Positions 36,131 through 47,843 of a DNA stretch of 64,000 bases are shown here, in pieces. The translations under genes were made by a program, and so were the position numbers. Source of the stretch: Vitis vinifera (taxonomy: Eukaryota > Streptophyta > Magnoliopsida > Vitales > Vitaceae); NCBI RefSeq assembly GCF_030704535.1, contig NC_081811.1:2682501-2746500 (forward strand), read 5' to 3'. Position 1 is the first letter of the stretch. The number at the start of each line of letters is the position of its first letter. The notes beneath the pieces are model-generated. The model was not told the origin of the DNA. It searched no databases and saw only the letters and a list, made by a program, of their open reading frames with translations.

Positions 36131-36206
36131 AATCTACATTCAAACACCTCTAATGATACGCAATCGATAATCTACATTCAAACACCTCTAATGATACGCA
36201 ATCGAT
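36131..36206. repeat. 38-bp perfect tandem duplication
   Basis: Two identical, adjacent copies of a 38-bp unit beginning AATCTACATTCAAACACCTC lie at 36131-36168 and 36169-36206. The perfect identity suggests a recent slippage event. Confidence 0.92.
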
Positions 36207-36235
36207 ATTGGTCCGAAACAATCATGTTGCCCTCT

Positions 36236-36363
36236 GTTTGGCTCCTGAGAAAACAGGGGAAGAAAGAACCTCAAGCCTTAGCCTTTCTCAGCTTCGAGGA
36301 AATGAAAAACTCGATTCAGAGTTTTGATTTCTTCCTTTTCCGAGATTTTCTCAGGAGCCAAAC
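36236..36363. repeat. 18-bp perfect inverted repeat with 92-bp spacer
   Basis: GTTTGGCTCCTGAGAAAA at 36236-36253 is exactly reverse-complemented at 36346-36363. The spacer contains GAGTTTTGATTTCTTCCTTT. A similar structure occurs in intron 1 of TIR1 (about 52685-52790), and related words occur in the NHX leader intron. Confidence 0.85.
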
Positions 36364-36639
36364 GGTATAATAGATTCACATTCTACCAGAACTATACACT
36401 TTCATTTCTGGCTAAAAGGAATAACAAAAACTACTTCCGAATCTACCACCGAATCTAAACAGAAACTCGATTATCGTTTTCAAAAAGGCATAAATTTTGG
36501 TTTCAAAGACATGAGATCCACTTCCGATCCGCTGATCATAACAAGCTATAGACAAGAAATCAAAATTAAGAGCAACGACAATGATAAGGTTTCGATTTAA
36601 GTAATAGCCGAGGATGATCAACGTCGACGGAGGCGATAC

Positions 36640-36730
36640 CGGCGAGATGGAGAGTCAAGAAACGAAGAAAGGGAACAGGACCGGAGGGGGCTAGGGTTTG
36701 CCGAACGAGCAACGGAAACACGGGTATTTA
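36640..36730 (-). other. Leader-like sequence of an uncertain minus-strand gene
   Basis: The minus strand reads AAACCCTAGCCCCCTCC and then a CT-rich, ATG-poor stretch, with a donor-like CTCGCCG/GTATCG near 36637. AAACCCTA and a CT-rich leader are typical of plant housekeeping genes. No coding exon can be assigned with confidence. Confidence 0.3.
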
Positions 36731-36934
36731 TAGATTTTCCTCAGTTTGGATACCTAGAATTTCATACTCGGATTTGGATTGCCCCGCTCCAGTTAGGGAT
36801 ATTTGACTAACCGGAATAGTGAAGAAAGGTGTTAGGAACATCGTGGGTTAGACTGGGCTTTGGAATGGGCTAAATTTAAACCAATTCATTGGGTTGGGCC
36901 TAAATTTCTACTTGGACGCATACTTAGCCCCTTT

Positions 36935-39265
36935 AAAAAATGTGATTCTAGTAAAATGATTAAGATATGAAGAATTAAACTATATTTTTAAAATATTTAT
37001 TTACACGAATATCGATTAACTAGGTATGCATGATGATTCTTTAGTTCATACTTGAAGATCCTGGCATGATGAATCCTAAGATGTATTGGTGCACAATAAA
37101 TAACGCAGGTTGAGTAGTAAAGTCTTGTACTATGAACACATAAGTCGGTAAAAAATATATGTATTGAGCTACCAAGGAAGTAATAACCCCTAAAGAGACT
37201 AGAATAAGGTTTAATTGAGAATGAATCAAATTATTGATTGTGTCATAAGGACCCTAAAAAGTATTCTCATAGGTTATGGATTGTGAATCTACCATGCACA
37301 AGTTCAATTCCCGTTTGTCCATAACTAAACTTAAATGCTTTGTTATAAAAGGATTTCAGATAATACACCACATTTTATATTTAGTTGATAATAAGATACT
37401 ATAAATCATCTTATTACTTATTATATCTTGTATTTAATAAGTGGTAAGTTATATTATTCTATATTATCAAACCGGAATATATAAAATATGTGGAATGGAA
37501 TAAATTACAGGAAATGTAATTCATAATTCTTGAATAAAATGCAAAGAGGGTTTTTTACATTTTAAATAAAAATATGAAATATTAAATAAATAAAAAAGGC
37601 AAAAAACAAAAACTTGTATATATATAAAAGATTTTGGGGGTTAGGACAGGTTGTAAAACATCTTATCAATGCACATGCATATTGGATATGCATAGACTTG
37701 GATGGGATAGAATGGTCACATGGGCCCAAACGATAGCCCAGAAAACATCTTATCGACAAGAATACAGGGAATGCACAGACTTGGATTAGATGGGGTGGGA
37801 TGGGATGGTCAGATGGGCCCAAACTACAGCCCAATTAATAAGTGAGTAAGCATATCGAGGCCCAATAATGCTTGAAATGGTAATCAAAATGAAAATAATT
37901 CTCAATTTTCAAAAATAAGAGAATAAACTTCGATTTCACAAGCAGATGGATCCAATTTTTCATGAGTATAGAAATCAAAACTTTTTGGAGGATGTGTAGT
38001 GGGGGAATCTGGAAATTATGGTGTTGGGCCCGGGGATCCAAATATCATTAAGTGTTAAATCTGACTGGGCCTGATTATACAATCCACATCAACCATCACC
38101 CATTAGGATGAAGTTGATTGTTCCCTTCATTTCATTTTATTCTTCTTTTTATTTTTTGTTTTTTGTTTTTTATATGATATATAATTATAATGCTACCCCA
38201 ACTTTGCTCTTTATGTAATGATTATTCCCTTTACTATTAAAGAATGTGATTATAGCCATATGATTAAAAAATTAAAAATTAAATCAAACTTTTTTTAGAA
38301 TATTTATGTGCCTAGATATAAATTAACTATAAGTGGAGGGGTCGTATATTAGGGTATGCATGATTTTTTCGGTCATATTTGGTTAGTCAAATATGATATG
38401 AAGTAAGATAATAGATAAGATAACATATCAGCTCTTGTATTTGATATCATTTTCATAATATATAATATTTAAGAATATCATCTCTTATTTAATTAATCAT
38501 ATCTATCCGTAGTCTTTACAACAACATCTTAAAAGGGTCAGAAAAAGAAGACGATGGGTAAGGAAAATCCAAAATAGAGTTTGGACATTATCGGGATTTA
38601 AGATTGTTTATAAAGCTAAATATTATTAGAGTCTCTCACACAATTATTCCATATCTAATCTCCCGGATGTTTCACAATTTGGAAGATTTTGGGGTGGGTT
38701 TGGACAGGTTGTAAAACATCTCATCAACAACAATGTTTTACATACTTAGACTTGGATGTGATGGAATGGTCAGATGGGCCCAAACGACAGCCCAGTAAAT
38801 AAATGAGCATACCAAGGCCCAATAATAGCAAAGATGGCAATCAAAATGAAAATGATTTTTCCAAAAAAAAAAAAGGAAAAAAAAATTGCTTCTTTATCTT
38901 TGAAGAACGCGCACATTATTATTTTATTTTAAATTTCAAAAATAAAAAATAAAATAAAAATTAATTTTCACAACCAGATGGATCCAATTTTTCGGTAGTA
39001 TTGAAGTCACAACTTTTTGGGAGGATGTGTAGTTGGGGAATCCGGGAGTTGTAGTGAGTCCCACGGTTCAAGTTTCAACTAACCATAACCGTATATTTTG
39101 ACTAGTAGGCTCAATATTTATGGTGTTGGGCCCGGGCCATGATTGGAGTATGGGCCCAGTGATCCAAACATCATTAAGTACTAAATCTGACTGGGCCTGA
39201 TCATAAAATCCACATCAACCATCACCCATTAAGATGAAGTTGATTGTTCCCTTCATTCCATGTTA
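36935..39265. repeat. Old direct duplication, about 1.1-1.2 kb per copy
   Basis: Two blocks share the same order of landmarks, copy 1 at about 36935-38150 and copy 2 at about 38240-39265. Shared words are AATGTGATTNTAG, ACAGGTTGTAAAACATCT (37646 and 38704), GATGGGCCCAAAC, ATCAAAATGAAAAT, AGATGGATCCAATTTTTC, TTTTTGG(G)AGGATGTGTAGT, TTATGGTGTTGGGCCCGG, AATCTGACTGGGCCTGAT and CATCACCCATTA(A/G)GATGAAG. The offset varies from about 1030 to 1300 bp because of indels. It is noncoding. It could be a segmental tandem duplication or two insertions of one element. Confidence 0.8.
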
Positions 39266-39299
39266 TTTCCTTTATATATATGATATATAATTATAATTT

Positions 39300-42200
39300 T
39301 AGCCCAAATTTTGCTGCTTATTTAATAAATATAAGGTAATTGTGGTCTACAAATCTAATTTCAAAATTTCAATCATGAGACTTGACTCAATCATACAAAG
39401 CTGGCCCTTGAGCAACCCCCTAGATTAACCAATGAGAAAAAACGCGCTTTCTCTTTAACCGTACAAAGAATGCAATATCAACGAATAGATGGAAGATTAA
39501 TCATGTGATCATCATCGATATGTCTTCGTTGATATAATTTGTGGAACCCCATCTTATAAATTTTGCATTTATTCGTGGGACATATTTATAAAAGATGATG
39601 AATGCATTATAATCTGATAATTCTTTGCTTGATTCGATTACGAGAATTATTTAAAGTTCAATTTTATTGAATTTATCATTAGAGATAGAGACAGTATTGA
39701 AAGAGTTGAAAATTTTCCTAATAATAACAAGTAAATAAATAAACTTTAATATCGGTTGAATAGTTTATCATTTATATTACTCCAACTTGTAAAACAGAAA
39801 TGTGAACTGTTTTACAAAATTTATTCAAAGATTTTGTCTCGATTTTGATCATTTTTTCAACAAGACAAATGAGTGAATCAACCTAACCAAGTACAAGATC
39901 TTAAAGAGAAAAAGTGGACCTTGTAAATAATAAACTAATAAACTTTTACCAAATATTTCTCCGAAACAATCGCTAAAAAATTTGGACGCAAGGAAGAAGA
40001 AGAAGCATGCGGAGCACCTTAGCTACCTACCATGAAAAGAGAGCTTTTCATCATAAGGACACTTTGATAATTTGGATTAGTAGCCGTGATAAAGAAAGCC
40101 GTGAATTCAATAGCCAATGTGTGCCAAGAACACAAACCTAACACATCTAATATTATCTCATCACACCATAATTCAAATTAAAGCCCTTACGTAATCCAAT
40201 GCCTTGTGTTGTAGTAGTAGTAGTAGTTGACCCAAGCCACCTTTTTTTTCCACAACCACGTGTATGTGAAGAGGCTTCAATCAGCCACCAACAAAGAGAC
40301 TTTTATTATCCATAGGTAAATGACAAAAGAGAGAGGGGGAGAGAGAGATGGGGAGAGAGGGGGGATGAGGACTCAAGGGCCAAGCTCAACCGAAAGGTAA
40401 TGCAATTATGGGTGAAAGGGTCCTTTAGAAGAAAAAACTAGTAATATTCTGACTCTGGTGGAATGATTTTTTCTAGAGAAAGTGATGGAATTATAAATGA
40501 GTTGCTACTTTAGAAGAAAAGATTATCATTATTTTGACTAACTTGCCCATTTTGAAACCATTTCTTAGAGGTTGGTGACAACAACGTGGCCTATGCTATG
40601 CACCCATCCATTTTATGGGGTATGGAAGTGTTCACAATTTTTTAAAATTTAATAAAATCATGGGGTTTTTCTTTTCCACTTAATAATTTAAAAATATTTA
40701 TGTTATTGGTCATGGGAAGTAAAGAAAATATTTTTATTTTTGAAATGATGCACTAAAAGCCATGGGATTGAATAAAGAATCCTCATATATGATAATGATT
40801 GAAATGATGTTAAATCTAGAGTGGAAGAGTTTTAGTGCTCAAACAAAAACAAAAATTACTTTATAGGTTAGGAATGATGCCTAATATGGATTCAGACCAC
40901 CCATTCAAAGGTATTTTTAAAATAAAAGCTCTATTTAAAATAAAATATTAAGGCATTTTGAAGTTCAATCAAATTGAAGCTTTGTTCAAAGGGTTGACGG
41001 TTTAAAAATAATTTAATATGGAAATTAGGAGAAGTTTAGTTTACACAAAACCTTTTTTTCTAGTGCACGCAAACAACTCATGTGATTTTAGTCTTAATAG
41101 TAACTTTTAGCTAAAATAAAAGAGACAAAGTTATGAAAAATGAAGCTTAAATAGTCATGAAAAAAGTCAAAATATTATATTATGTTTGGTTATCAAGAAG
41201 TACTAAGGAAATGAAAAAATGTTAAAAGAAAAATGATTTTTGAATAATAATAAATAAATAAAATTAAAATTGGTTAAAAATTTATATATTTTTAAATTAT
41301 TTAATTTTTATATAAAAAGTTAAAATAAATGAAATTAGTTTAAAACAGCATATAGGATAATTTATTAATTTTAAATTTATTTTTTATTTTTCTTCCCTTT
41401 TTTTTCATTTTCTTTTCTTTATATTTTCCTTCAATAATTTCGGGAATTGTATATAATCTTAACCATTATGCTTAAAATTGCATTTAATTTCACTGTCACC
41501 AATGGTTAAAAAAATATTATTTAAATATTATATTTCAAATAAAATTTTGAATTTTTATATTAAAGCAAAATATCCGAAAACAAGACTTTAAACCAACGAG
41601 CCCTTGGGTTTATATTTATGAGTAAAAAAAAAAGGGTAAGCCTTGAAAATATGTTTGTGATGGAGGGCATAGGAAGGCAGAATAGTGGCTGCATCTCAAG
41701 TCATTCTGCCATGAAAAATGGTCCCAAAAAGGCAAAGTAAATATAAGGAATCCATGTAGTATGATGATGTTGGCATCCAAGGATGGGTCCTCCACCTCCC
41801 AATGCCAATGTCAACCTCCTCTGCATGGCACACTAGAAAGTAGCAAAATATCAATATCACACTTTGGTCCCCCATCACCATTTGCCTAAGTGTTGGAGGA
41901 GTGGTCCACTCTATGTGGACCATTAATGGCCAAACCTAGCTTAATCAAGAGAGTTCCACCCCCTTGAATTTTAGGCCATTTGGAATTGGACCCAAGACAC
42001 CCTTAAAAGTCATTTGGATTTGGACCACAGAAAAAATATTTTTTAAAAAAAAAAAAAAGAAAAAAAGAAAAGGGAAAAAGGACCATTAATGAAGGAAAAG
42101 TGTAGAGGCCCATGATTAAAACCCCTCAAGTCCTAGAGATGGAATTCATGACTCAAAGGGGGCTAACATTTTGGTGTGAGGCCTTACCAACTAGTGGTCC

Positions 42201-45160
42201 CATTTTACTGCTCTTACTAAATTCCAATGTGCAAAGGAGCTTTCTTTGTTGTTGGGATTCATGAAATGGGGGGTTTTTGATAAGGTTGAAAACAGCCTGA
42301 AAAGTCTTAATTAAAGATCAAATCATTGATTATGGTACTGAATTTGTATTGGGTTTTTCCTAATTTAAGGTAACAAGATTTGTCATCACTTAATTAATCA
42401 AGTTGCGTTACCTCCATTATACCCCACTTGATAACTACTTCATGAAGAGAGGCTAGAGGGTCTGCTTCCATACCATATTTTGACCTACTTCAACAACTTG
42501 ACATAACAATTGATGGGGTATTTTTTTCCTTATTTATTTATTTAAAATATTCTGAATAATTTATATAAAAAAAATTTCCAAGTTAACTAGTATTTAACAA
42601 AATAAAAATCATTTTTAAAATAATTTCATACATGCCTATAAGAAGCCTGTAGTGATCTACCAACACTCTAAATGCCCTAATTATAGAATATATGGGAGCT
42701 AAGAATAAAAAGGCTTTTATAGTGTTTGTGGTAATAATTCATGTGATAAAAAAAATGGGTTTTTTTTTTTATATCATATTATAACTAACTATCAAATATA
42801 AAAACTACTTAAAATTACTTTCTATACTTTCTAAAAGTTTGTACTTTAACGAGGTTTGGAGCATCTCATATAAAACCAATTGGAATTTAGTATGGTAGGC
42901 TAAACTTTTTTTATGATATTCAATCACCATCATTTAGACTCAAGAATTCATTGTTGCTCCCTAACATGATAATCTCGTGGTTCGAATCATCAATAATCCC
43001 TCCCCAATATGAGACTCCTATGGTTCAAACCCATGATCCTAAGTATGATTAAAATTTCTTTAAAAATCAATTGTTAAAAAAACTTGCATGTATAACGATC
43101 TAAACCTCTAATCTTCAATTTACAAGGCAACCTCACTTACCGCATAATTATGCAATTGTTTTTGCTCTTTTTTTGCCCCCTTAAAAATAAATTATTGTTT
43201 TTGCCATTAAAATGAGTGAATATGTACGATCATATTCCTGTATTTTCACAAACACGAATTCATCCATGTTCTCATGAATACGGGTTCATTTGTGTTCTCA
43301 TGAATACAAGTTCATCCATATTCCCTCTCAACTCATTTTTTTAATTTTGTCACTACATCATTAAATATAAGAGCGACATTATTGCATCCAAAAGTTTATA
43401 GAATATATAATCTTTATAATGTTTAAAGAAGTAAAATTTTGATAACCTTTCATATTTTTGTAGAATGATTATTGTAAAAGATTTTTCCTTTTTTGCACAT
43501 GACTTTTTTCTTTTTATATAAGGAAAAAAAAAAGTTTTGATAGTGATTGCAAAAATAAGTCATATAGTAAGACAAGAAGCTAATATTTAGAATTTTTATT
43601 TTTATTTTTTTAAGTATTAAAAAGTTTATAAAATATTTTATAAAATTATTATCGAACGTGTTTTAAGAATAATAAGGTTTTATTTAATAATTAGATTGTG
43701 TTTATTCAAGTCAAAATAGTTAATTACCAGCCTAACATATTTATTACTCAATCAATTTATTCATTTAAAATTTGATAAACTGTAATTATAATTAATCGAT
43801 CCATACCACTATTAAACATGTTACATACATGAATATGAATATAATCTAAACATAATTATACTTAATCTAAACCCGTAAAACTCTAAATAAAGCAAATGAT
43901 CATGTCTCACGAATCCAATTAACCTAGCCCCATTTCATAATTCATGGCCAAACCATTCTTCTATTAATCCTCCACTCACCACCGCGTGAAAAACCCCGGC
44001 CGAGATAAAGGATTAGGCAAAAGGCAACATGCACGTTAAAAAATAAAAAATAAATAAAATAATAATAATAAATTCCCACACGTTTAAAATGATCGGTTAA
44101 TTAACCCCATGATGTTTGTAACTTTTAGACGACTAGAGAGAGAAATAGAGGAGACTTGGGTCTTGGGTGAGCTCAAATGAAATGCAGACACGCAAGTACA
44201 GCCCACGAAAGCGTCAAAATATGTGGGGCAGTGTCGGTGACCGTCATGCTCAGGCTTCTACTTTTGGCAAACCCTTTTTCTTTTTTCTTTCCCATACAGA
44301 TAAAGAAATAATTCAAAAAAAAAAAGGTGGGAAGGGGGAAAAGGAGGAAGTAGAAGAAGAGAAAGAGTGGGAAAAAGGTGGTGTCGCTCAGGTTGATTGG
44401 ACGGTGCACCTTTGCAAGGCAACATAGGGCAGAGGGTTTGGGGCACCCCCTCCTACGGAGAGAGGGTGGTGGGGTCCCATAAAATTGGCCCCTCAGGGAT
44501 TGCATGCCCTCGAGCACCTTCCTTTATGACTGCTCCTGCAGGGGACGGGACTTGTCAACTTCAGCTCTACGTTTCAACTTTCTATGCATGCCTTCCTTTG
44601 GGTTACTTGCATTGTTTTCAATTAAGCTCCCATACCTTAGCTTTATGCATGAAACATGGTTACCCTATCTGCTCTGATTCCATTTTTGGATTTACCCTTC
44701 CAAAAATTAAATTAAATTAAAAATATAAGAAGTATTTTTAAAAACAATTCGAAAAGTAATTTTTGAGATCATGGGTCATCTCATTTTTGGATTTACCTAA
44801 AAAAATAATAATAATAAATTAAATATAAAATATAAGATTATGTTTGTGGAGTGTCTTTTTAAAATAATTTTGTTTTATGTTTTTTATAGATGTGTTTTAA
44901 ATATATTTTTTTATTTGTAATGCTTTTTTATTTATTTATTTTATATTCATATAATTATTTTTTAAAGCAACTCAAATCAACTAAAACTTATTCTCTAAAA
45001 ATATTCTATTTTTCAAAAATAAAAAATTTATTTTATACTTTTTTTTATCAAACATGTTTTCTTAAAAAAAAAAAAACTGTTTTAAAAAGCTATTGCCAAA
45101 AAGACTTTTATGAAACTAAAAATACTTACACTATGATTACTACCCAAAAAGTGCTATTTT
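39300..45160. other. Gene-free region
   Basis: This is AT-rich intergenic sequence with local simple repeats: TAG triplets near 40209, AG-rich sequence at 40330-40365, and a 26-bp repeat at 43254-43325. A GC-richer patch at 44110-44700 has no sustained coding frame or splice structure that I can support. Frames at 41696-41923 and 44167-44720 carry no family features. Confidence 0.5.
43254..43325. repeat. 26-bp minisatellite, about three copies
   Basis: Units start at 43254, 43280 and 43306 and share a core like TTCATCCATGTTCTCATGAA, with substitutions between copies. It is noncoding and short. Confidence 0.75.
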
Positions 45161-45169
45161 ACACCTTTA

Positions 45170-46490
45170 ATGCATTATGTTTTAAGCACTTTTGTGTAGT
45201 AGTTCTCCATCTTTAGTCCAATTGGCATGTTAAGGACCTAGCAATGTCTTCTAATCATATTTGTGGCTAGTTTTAGTGTTTTGACATCTTTTTGGATCAT
45301 TAAGACAAGCCAATCAAAGGAGAAAAGCAAAGAGAAGCAAGGAGGAAAACAGAAGACAGCAGCTGCAGTCTTCGTTGGAACTTTTGGAGCACTTCCCGAA
45401 GTCCATTTTCTACATGCTATATACCATTTCAAATCTCAGGAAGTCAAGAATCCAACGCTTCAAACCGTGTATGATTTGGAGCTGAAACGAGGAAGATATG
45501 GCTTTCGGAAGACAACTGCTCCAGGTGTGCGAAAATTTCGCACACCCCCTTAGCTGTGCGAATGGTGTGCGAAATTCGCACACCTTCTTCAGGTGTGCGA
45601 AAATTTCGCACACCCCTTGCGTGGTGCAAATTTTGCTCTGTTTTTGCCGACTCCACTTTAGATATTTTCCTATGTATTTTTTGATGTAATTTCCTTTCTT
45701 ATCCTTATAACTAACCAATCACAAGCTTTTGCTTTTGTAAAGACTATATAAGGGGTGGAAATTACCTCTTGGGATATATGGAATACGTATTACGTTTTTA
45801 CACTGAGAATTTTACAGAGCTCTCTCGTTCTCTTTGCTCTTTACTATTTTCTTTTTATTGGAAGCCAAACAACCTCTAAGGATGTTTGCTCGGAGGATGA
45901 GAGGCTAAACTTTCGGTTTCTTGGAGTGATGGAAGCTAGGTGAAAAGTCCAGATGCAAGGTGGAAAACGCTCGTGCATTAAATTCAGGTAGTTGGAATTC
46001 ATAAATGGCTTTTAAATCCAAAGTTTTGCTTTAAATCCTTTAGAATCACTTTGAATGACCAATACATGGTAAGCTTCAGGTCTTTATGGATGCTTATTGC
46101 TAGATCCATATTAGTCCATTAGTTATCATGTACGAGTCATTGGAAAGCGGTTCAAGGTGAAGACCTATAGTGTCTAAAGCCATTAATGGACTTTGACTAC
46201 CATTTATATTGATTATTATGGATTAAATCTTCATTGTTAAACCTATACCGGTTCGGGAAATAACTATAGGTTAAATCCCCAATGCGAGGAGAAAAATCCG
46301 GAATTTTCCACTTTGCATTCTAAACTTGATCCTAGCAATCCTGAGCTCCGGGAGACTTTCTTTCTTCCATTTTTAATTAGTTTATGTTAGTTTAGTTTCA
46401 AACACTTTCAAAACAAATTTTATTTTCTTTTAAACTTTAAGTTTTTGATTAAGGAAATCATTAAATACAATTTCTAATTTTGAGTATATC
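45170..46490 (+). mobile_element. LTR-type fossil (probable solo or partial LTR)
   Basis: This is a block of about 1.3 kb with better base balance than its flanks. It contains the GTGTGCGAAA palindrome cluster (45524-45614), a promoter-like ACTATATAAGGGGTGG at about 45742-45757, then a leader-like stretch with CTCTCTCGTTCTCTTTGC and late sequence ending in GAGCTCCGGGAGACTTTC. This TATA-plus-leader layout is that of a plant LTR and downstream leader. The palindromic phrase is one I associate with grapevine LTR families, from memory. No gag or pol is visible nearby. The exact ends and target duplication are not established. It is a broken, old copy. Confidence 0.5.
45524..45614. repeat. Three perfect GTGTGCGAA palindromes in 91 bp
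   Basis: Palindromes of 23, 21 and 23 bp lie at 45524-45546, 45564-45584 and 45592-45614. Each consists of GGTGTGCGAA(A), a one-base centre and the exact reverse complement. They sit inside the LTR-type fossil, ahead of its TATA-like box. Confidence 0.92.
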
Positions 46491-46499
46491 ACTGGTAGA

Positions 46500-47800
46500 A
46501 TGAAAACTCATCCCAGAGTTCAACCCTAGAGCCACTATACTATAGTAGCTTTGCTACATTAGTATGAGGTCATAGGTTTTATAAATGTTTTTGATTAAAT
46601 GACCCATTTGGAGTTACACATGCGAATCACACTATAAAATATATTAAAAAACAAATAAAAATTTGAATATTAATTATAGTACATAAAAATAAATTTATTT
46701 CATTTAAATTGATTTTGTAAAATATTCTATTAATTCTTTTTGGGAGAGGTATGTGTTGATATCAAAAGTTTTAGTGAAATCAATTATTACTAAATTGGTC
46801 TTAAAAAATGACTTTTTAATTCAACAAAATTTGAAATCCATATGTGATAGATCTTATACACATTTGACAAATGTCATGTATTAAAAAGATGATAGATTTC
46901 GTAATTTGGAATATTACAAAATTTAGTATTTCAAATAAAATCAAAATTTCCCAATTATAGTAAAAAATAATAAAAGTAAATAAATAAATTTCTCATTGTT
47001 TATATTCTAAATATTTTTTTTCATATCAATATGATATTATTCATAATCTATTGCATCTTTCACTTTTTTTTCTTATGAAATAAAATATTATTTAAATATA
47101 AAGATGGAGACATGAGAGTCACCCTTTTCATTCTTATCATCCTTTTTATCCTTTGTATCATCTTTTCCATTTTTTAAAGCTACTTTTTAAATAGATTTGA
47201 CTGGCTTATGATAGAAGAAAAAAAATTAATATAATAAACAATGATAGAGCATGATAAGAGAGGAGCCTCTCCAATTGGCCAAGTGATGTAATGTCTTCGC
47301 GTGAAAGTGAAAAAGCCAAAAGGAGACACACAAAAATAAATATAATATAATATCCCAAAAAAAAAAAATCATGAAGTGATAAAGACAACAGAGAATAAGG
47401 ATTGAAGAAATAATGTCAATGGAAGATGTGAATTTGATTGAATTAAGATTTGTTTGGTAGGTCTTGATTTCAATAGAAGATAAAAATGTCAATGATTTAG
47501 AAATTAAGGAGGGTTTCTTTGAATATATTTATATAGAAAATTATTAATTATTTGTCCATAATTTAAATTTAAAAAAAATATTTTTTCATATAAAATTAAA
47601 TTTGTAAAATTTTATTTCAAAACTTAAATGTGAAAAATAATTTACAAGATTTATTCCTTATGAATATATTGTATACTTCTATACCAAGCAAAAGTTTTAA
47701 TACTTACTCATAATATCAAATAAAAAAATTAAAAATATCTCAAATTTGTTTTAAAAATGAACTAATTCTCAATAAATTATTTTCTATTATGGCTTGTTTA

Positions 47801-47843
<43 letters not shown>

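Noticed and set aside
42960-42990. GGTTCGAATC, a tRNA B-box-like word
   Set aside because: No A-box or acceptor stem can be folded at the right distance. The same holds for AGTTCAATTCCCG near 37300.
44167-44720. Several 60-114 codon frames on both strands
   Set aside because: They overlap one another, are Lys/Glu or Phe-rich from purine tracts, and show no domain or splice structure.
45263-45553. 96-codon frame
   Set aside because: It lies inside the LTR-type fossil and reads through a palindrome. It is not a host gene.
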